Of a stretch of DNA of 33,312 nucleotides, positions 31,803-33,312 are shown piece by piece. Source of the DNA: Saprospiraceae bacterium (GTDB lineage: Bacteria; Bacteroidota; Bacteroidia; Chitinophagales; Saprospiraceae); NCBI GenBank assembly GCA_020436785.1, contig JAGQXC010000038.1, positions 1 to 33,312 on the forward strand. The letters are read 5' to 3'. The first letter of the stretch is position 1. Each line of letters opens with the position of its first letter. The notes beneath the pieces were generated by a model, which was given only the letters and a program-made list of their open reading frames with translations, was not told the origin of the DNA and did not search any database. The translations under genes were made by a program, and so were the position numbers.

Positions 31803-33298
31803 GAGTTGATGTATTCCAAAATGGCATCGACGTAACGCCGATCGTTGGCGAGTCGGGGGATCTTATGTTGTCCGCCGACCTTGCCCCGTTTTTGCATCCA
31901 GCGAATGAAGGTCCCCGGGGGCACGGACTCAATGCTGAGTGGATTAAGAGCCAAATCGCCTTGCCGCTTGGCTTTGTAATCCGAATTGACCGCTTGCAGG
32001 TGCTGATCCAGGCGGGCAGCGAATTGTTCGAGATTATCCGGTCTCTTTTCAAACTCGATGATCCACTGATGTGCGCCTTGATTGCTCCGGGTCAGGTAGA
32101 TCGGTGCGACGGTATATTCGGTAACCACTGCACTCAGTTCACTGCAGGCGCGTGACAGGGCCAGATCCGTGTTGTGAATCATCACTTCTTCACCAAATGC
32201 ATTGATGAATTGACTGATGCGCCCGGCTATTTTAATCCGCAGGGGTTGTAAGCTGGTAACGTGCACCAGATCTCCCACCACATAACGCCACAAACCGCTA
32301 TTGTTTGACACCAGCAACACGTAGGTTTTGTCCACTTCAATCTCATGTATCTGGCGGGCAACCGGTGTCCCGATACCCCACTCCTCCCGAGGTATGAATT
32401 CAAAAAACATCCCATTGTCCAAAAGGAGTAAAAGGTCATCACGGGTGTAATCGTCCTGAACGGCAAAATAACCTTCCGACGCATTGTATACTTCCTGGTA
32501 AATAAAGTCCGGTTTGGGTATGTATTGCTGGAATTGGTTGCGATACGGACCAAAGCCAACGCCTCCGTGCACATAAACTTCGAGGCGTGGAAAAAGCTCC
32601 AGCATATTGGTCACGCCGGTCTGCTCCAGCAACTTACGGATCAATACAATATTCCAGGTCGGAACCCCGCCGATCATGGTAAGGCGGCGGTCTTTCAGCA
32701 GGACAGACACCGTCTTATTGATCTTTTCTTCCCAGTCGGGTAATAATGCTGTTGTAAAATCCGGCGTAAAAAAAGGCCTGCCGATCCAGGGCATATGATC
32801 GATCATGATGGCACTGACGTCGCCGATCATCGTTTGAGGGTAGGGCTCATAGGTCGTGAGACTTCCGCCCAGAATCAACGTTTTTTCAGCAAACACCCGG
32901 GCTGTCGGGTGGTTGTGATAAAGTATGCTCATGGAGTCCCAGGCGCCCTTGATGTGACAACGTTTAAGATTTTCCTGGGAAACCGGGATAAATTTACTCT
33001 GATCCTGTGTCGTTCCCGATGATTTGGCAAACCAGGAGACCACGCCTGGCCACAGGATGTCGGGGTGGCCCTCCATCATCAACTGGATGTAAGGCTTCAG
33101 TGAATCGTATTCAAAAACCGGCACTTCCTTTTGCCAGGTCTCGTAATTACGAATATGACGCAATCCATATTCCTTGCCAAATGCTGTTGATCGACCACGC
33201 TCGACCAGGTATTTAAACCAGGAATGTTGGACCTGACCAGGACGGCGGCAGACGTGATCCAAACGCTGGTGATGCCGCTTCAAATAGCGGCGAACCAT
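31799..33298 (-). CDS. GH3 auxin-responsive-promoter-family protein
   Basis: Members adenylate a carboxylic acid and may join it to an amino acid, as plant GH3 proteins do; the bacterial substrate is unknown. The ANL-type signatures are visible: SWFAKSSGTTQDQSKFIPVS (ATP-binding loop), LIGGVPTWN-like MIGGVPTWNIV, YVHGGVGFGPYRNQF, EVYNASEGYFAVQD, and WRYVVGDLVHVT with INAFGEEVM. The 499 residues agree with the family. The frame is open past ATG 33298 to the window edge, so the true start might be slightly further upstream. It is coupled to a small gene downstream. Confidence 0.92.
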   Translation of the reverse strand: MVRRYLKRHHQRLDHVCRRPGQVQHSWFKYLVERGRSTAFGKEYGLRHIRNYETWQKEVPVFEYDSLKPYIQLMMEGHPDILWPGVVSWFAKSSGTTQDQSKFIPVSQENLKRCHIKGAWDSMSILYHNHPTARVFAEKTLILGGSLTTYEPYPQTMIGDVSAIMIDHMPWIGRPFFTPDFTTALLPDWEEKINKTVSVLLKDRRLTMIGGVPTWNIVLIRKLLEQTGVTNMLELFPRLEVYVHGGVGFGPYRNQFQQYIPKPDFIYQEVYNASEGYFAVQDDYTRDDLLLLLDNGMFFEFIPREEWGIGTPVARQIHEIEVDKTYVLLVSNNSGLWRYVVGDLVHVTSLQPLRIKIAGRISQFINAFGEEVMIHNTDLALSRACSELSAVVTEYTVAPIYLTRSNQGAHQWIIEFEKRPDNLEQFAARLDQHLQAVNSDYKAKRQGDLALNPLSIESVPPGTFIRWMQKRGKVGGQHKIPRLANDRRYVDAILEYINS

Positions 33299-33312
33299 TG
33301 AATTTGTTAGCG

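Overview
The window comes from a chromosome of the Bacteroidota, most likely Saprospiraceae or a close relative. Several things support this. There is a TPR/PD40/OmpA protein of the PorE type, a GH3-type acyl-adenylating protein, a Rho factor with a long disordered insert, and short Bacteroidota-style AMP nucleosidase and rfbA genes. Shine-Dalgarno sequences are few, and the sequence before several genes matches the Bacteroidota -7 box TAnnTTTG, in two cases with TTTG 19-20 bp upstream. Base composition is near 50% GC by eye. No insertion sequence, prophage, CRISPR array, tRNA or rRNA was found.

Left part (1-6600): the end of an M28-family peptidase, a lipoprotein of unknown role, and an exported set. 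This set comprises a Tat-signal TIM-barrel isomerase, ApbE flavin transferase, YceI, a formylglycine-generating-enzyme-like protein without its catalytic cysteines, and a Tat-signal Gfo/Idh/MocA oxidoreductase. It is the most accessory-looking block, possibly acting on sugars and redox cofactors in the periplasm.

Middle (6600-17300): housekeeping genes. These are kdsD with a rhomboid protease, recQ, aroQ, rpmH-rnpA with a small exported protein, rho, serS, a membrane zinc peptidase and frr. rpmH is only 51 codons and was found by direct reading.

Right part (17300-33312): lpxH, an atypical SDR overlapping a DinB-like gene, AMP nucleosidase, methylmalonyl-CoA epimerase, an NTF2-like protein, a TauE/SafE transporter, a flavin reductase, a membrane-flippase-like UPF0104 protein and a GlsB-like membrane protein. 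They are followed by the cluster OmpA/PD40-rlmD-unknown-rfbA, a TPR protein, pth-SET, and a small unknown gene coupled to GH3.

The genome is tightly packed. Many same-strand neighbours overlap by 1-8 bp, and four convergent pairs overlap at their 3' ends. Only two convincing intrinsic terminators were seen. No clear new defence or mobile system is present. The points most worth following are the two enzymes with lost catalytic residues, the Rho insert and its long leader, the GC-rich structured DNA before pth, and the uncharacterised small genes coupled to known ones.
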